From an uncultured Gemmatimonadota bacterium (GTDB taxonomy: Bacteria; Gemmatimonadota; Gemmatimonadetes; Gemmatimonadales; Gemmatimonadaceae), in assembly GCA_946480295.1 (NCBI GenBank), contig CAMLIT010000164.1:1-7170 (forward strand): 7,170 nucleotides of DNA, written 5' to 3'. How positions within the stretch are numbered: the first letter of the stretch is position 1; every line of letters starts with the position of its first letter. The position numbers and the translations under genes are program-made. A model generated the notes under the pieces. The model searched no databases. It was not told where the DNA came from and saw nothing but the letters and a program-made list of their open reading frames with translations. Positions 7,139 to 7,170 of the stretch are shown here, piece by piece.

Positions 7139-7167
7139 AAGGGTCACATCGTTCCGGTGTGGCCCTT
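7139..7167 (+). terminator. Terminator-like hairpin at the window end
   Basis: AAGGGTCACA (7139-7148) pairs with TGTGGCCCTT (7158-7167) over 10 bp with one T-G wobble and a 9-base loop; the sequence then continues TCT and the window ends. It could be an intrinsic terminator on the plus strand, but the U-tract is cut off or absent. It could also be the inner stem of a further attC whose outer cores lie beyond the edge. The stretch 7055-7138 before it is open in one plus frame and one minus frame but shows no start with a ribosome binding site, so I call no gene there. Confidence 0.35.
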
Positions 7168-7170
7168 TCT

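Noticed and set aside
7049..7170. Open frames on both strands at the right edge, possibly the next cassette gene
   Set aside because: About 40 codons without a stop is not meaningful in this composition. No start with a ribosome binding site was seen, and the sequence ends before any motif appears.
6300..7170. CRISPR array, insertion sequence or tRNA
   Set aside because: The tandem repeat has no spacers, no transposase fragment or terminal inverted repeat pair was found, and no cloverleaf could be drawn.

Overview
The window is high-GC DNA, about 75% GC in a 60-base sample of the second large gene. It comes from a Gram-negative bacterium, since it encodes two inner-membrane pumps of the RND type that work with an outer-membrane channel. 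The codon style and the GC-rich tandem repeat would suit an environmental lineage such as Gemmatimonadota, but myxobacteria, Acidobacteriota or high-GC Proteobacteria cannot be excluded from sequence alone.

Positions 1-6299 are the end of an efflux operon. A 15-codon tail of an upstream gene, probably the periplasmic adaptor subunit, overlaps the first RND gene by ATGA. Two adjacent RND genes of identical length (1041 aa each) follow, only 3 bases apart and in the same frame. The layout adaptor-RND-RND is that of MdtABC/MuxABC-type systems, in which two different RND subunits form a mixed trimer. Both copies keep the full proton-relay set (two Asp in TM4, Lys in TM10, Arg and Thr in TM11) at identical residue numbers, so both look functional. 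A strong GC-rich hairpin 11 bases after the second stop codon probably ends the operon.

Positions 6300-6587 hold no convincing gene. They contain the hairpin, an 8-bp tandem repeat fused to it, and a second inverted repeat.

From about 6588 the character changes: GC falls to about 55% in two 60-base samples, and two elements with the architecture of integron attC recombination sites appear in the same orientation (6588-6672 and 7000-7054). Between their predicted crossover points lies a 382-bp unit with one small ORF of 86 aa that I do not recognise. I read this as one complete integron gene cassette and the start of another, with no integrase in the window: either the edge of a chromosomal integron array or an integrase-less attC cluster. 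This is the most interesting part of the window. The last 116 bases carry no supported gene but end in a terminator-like hairpin.
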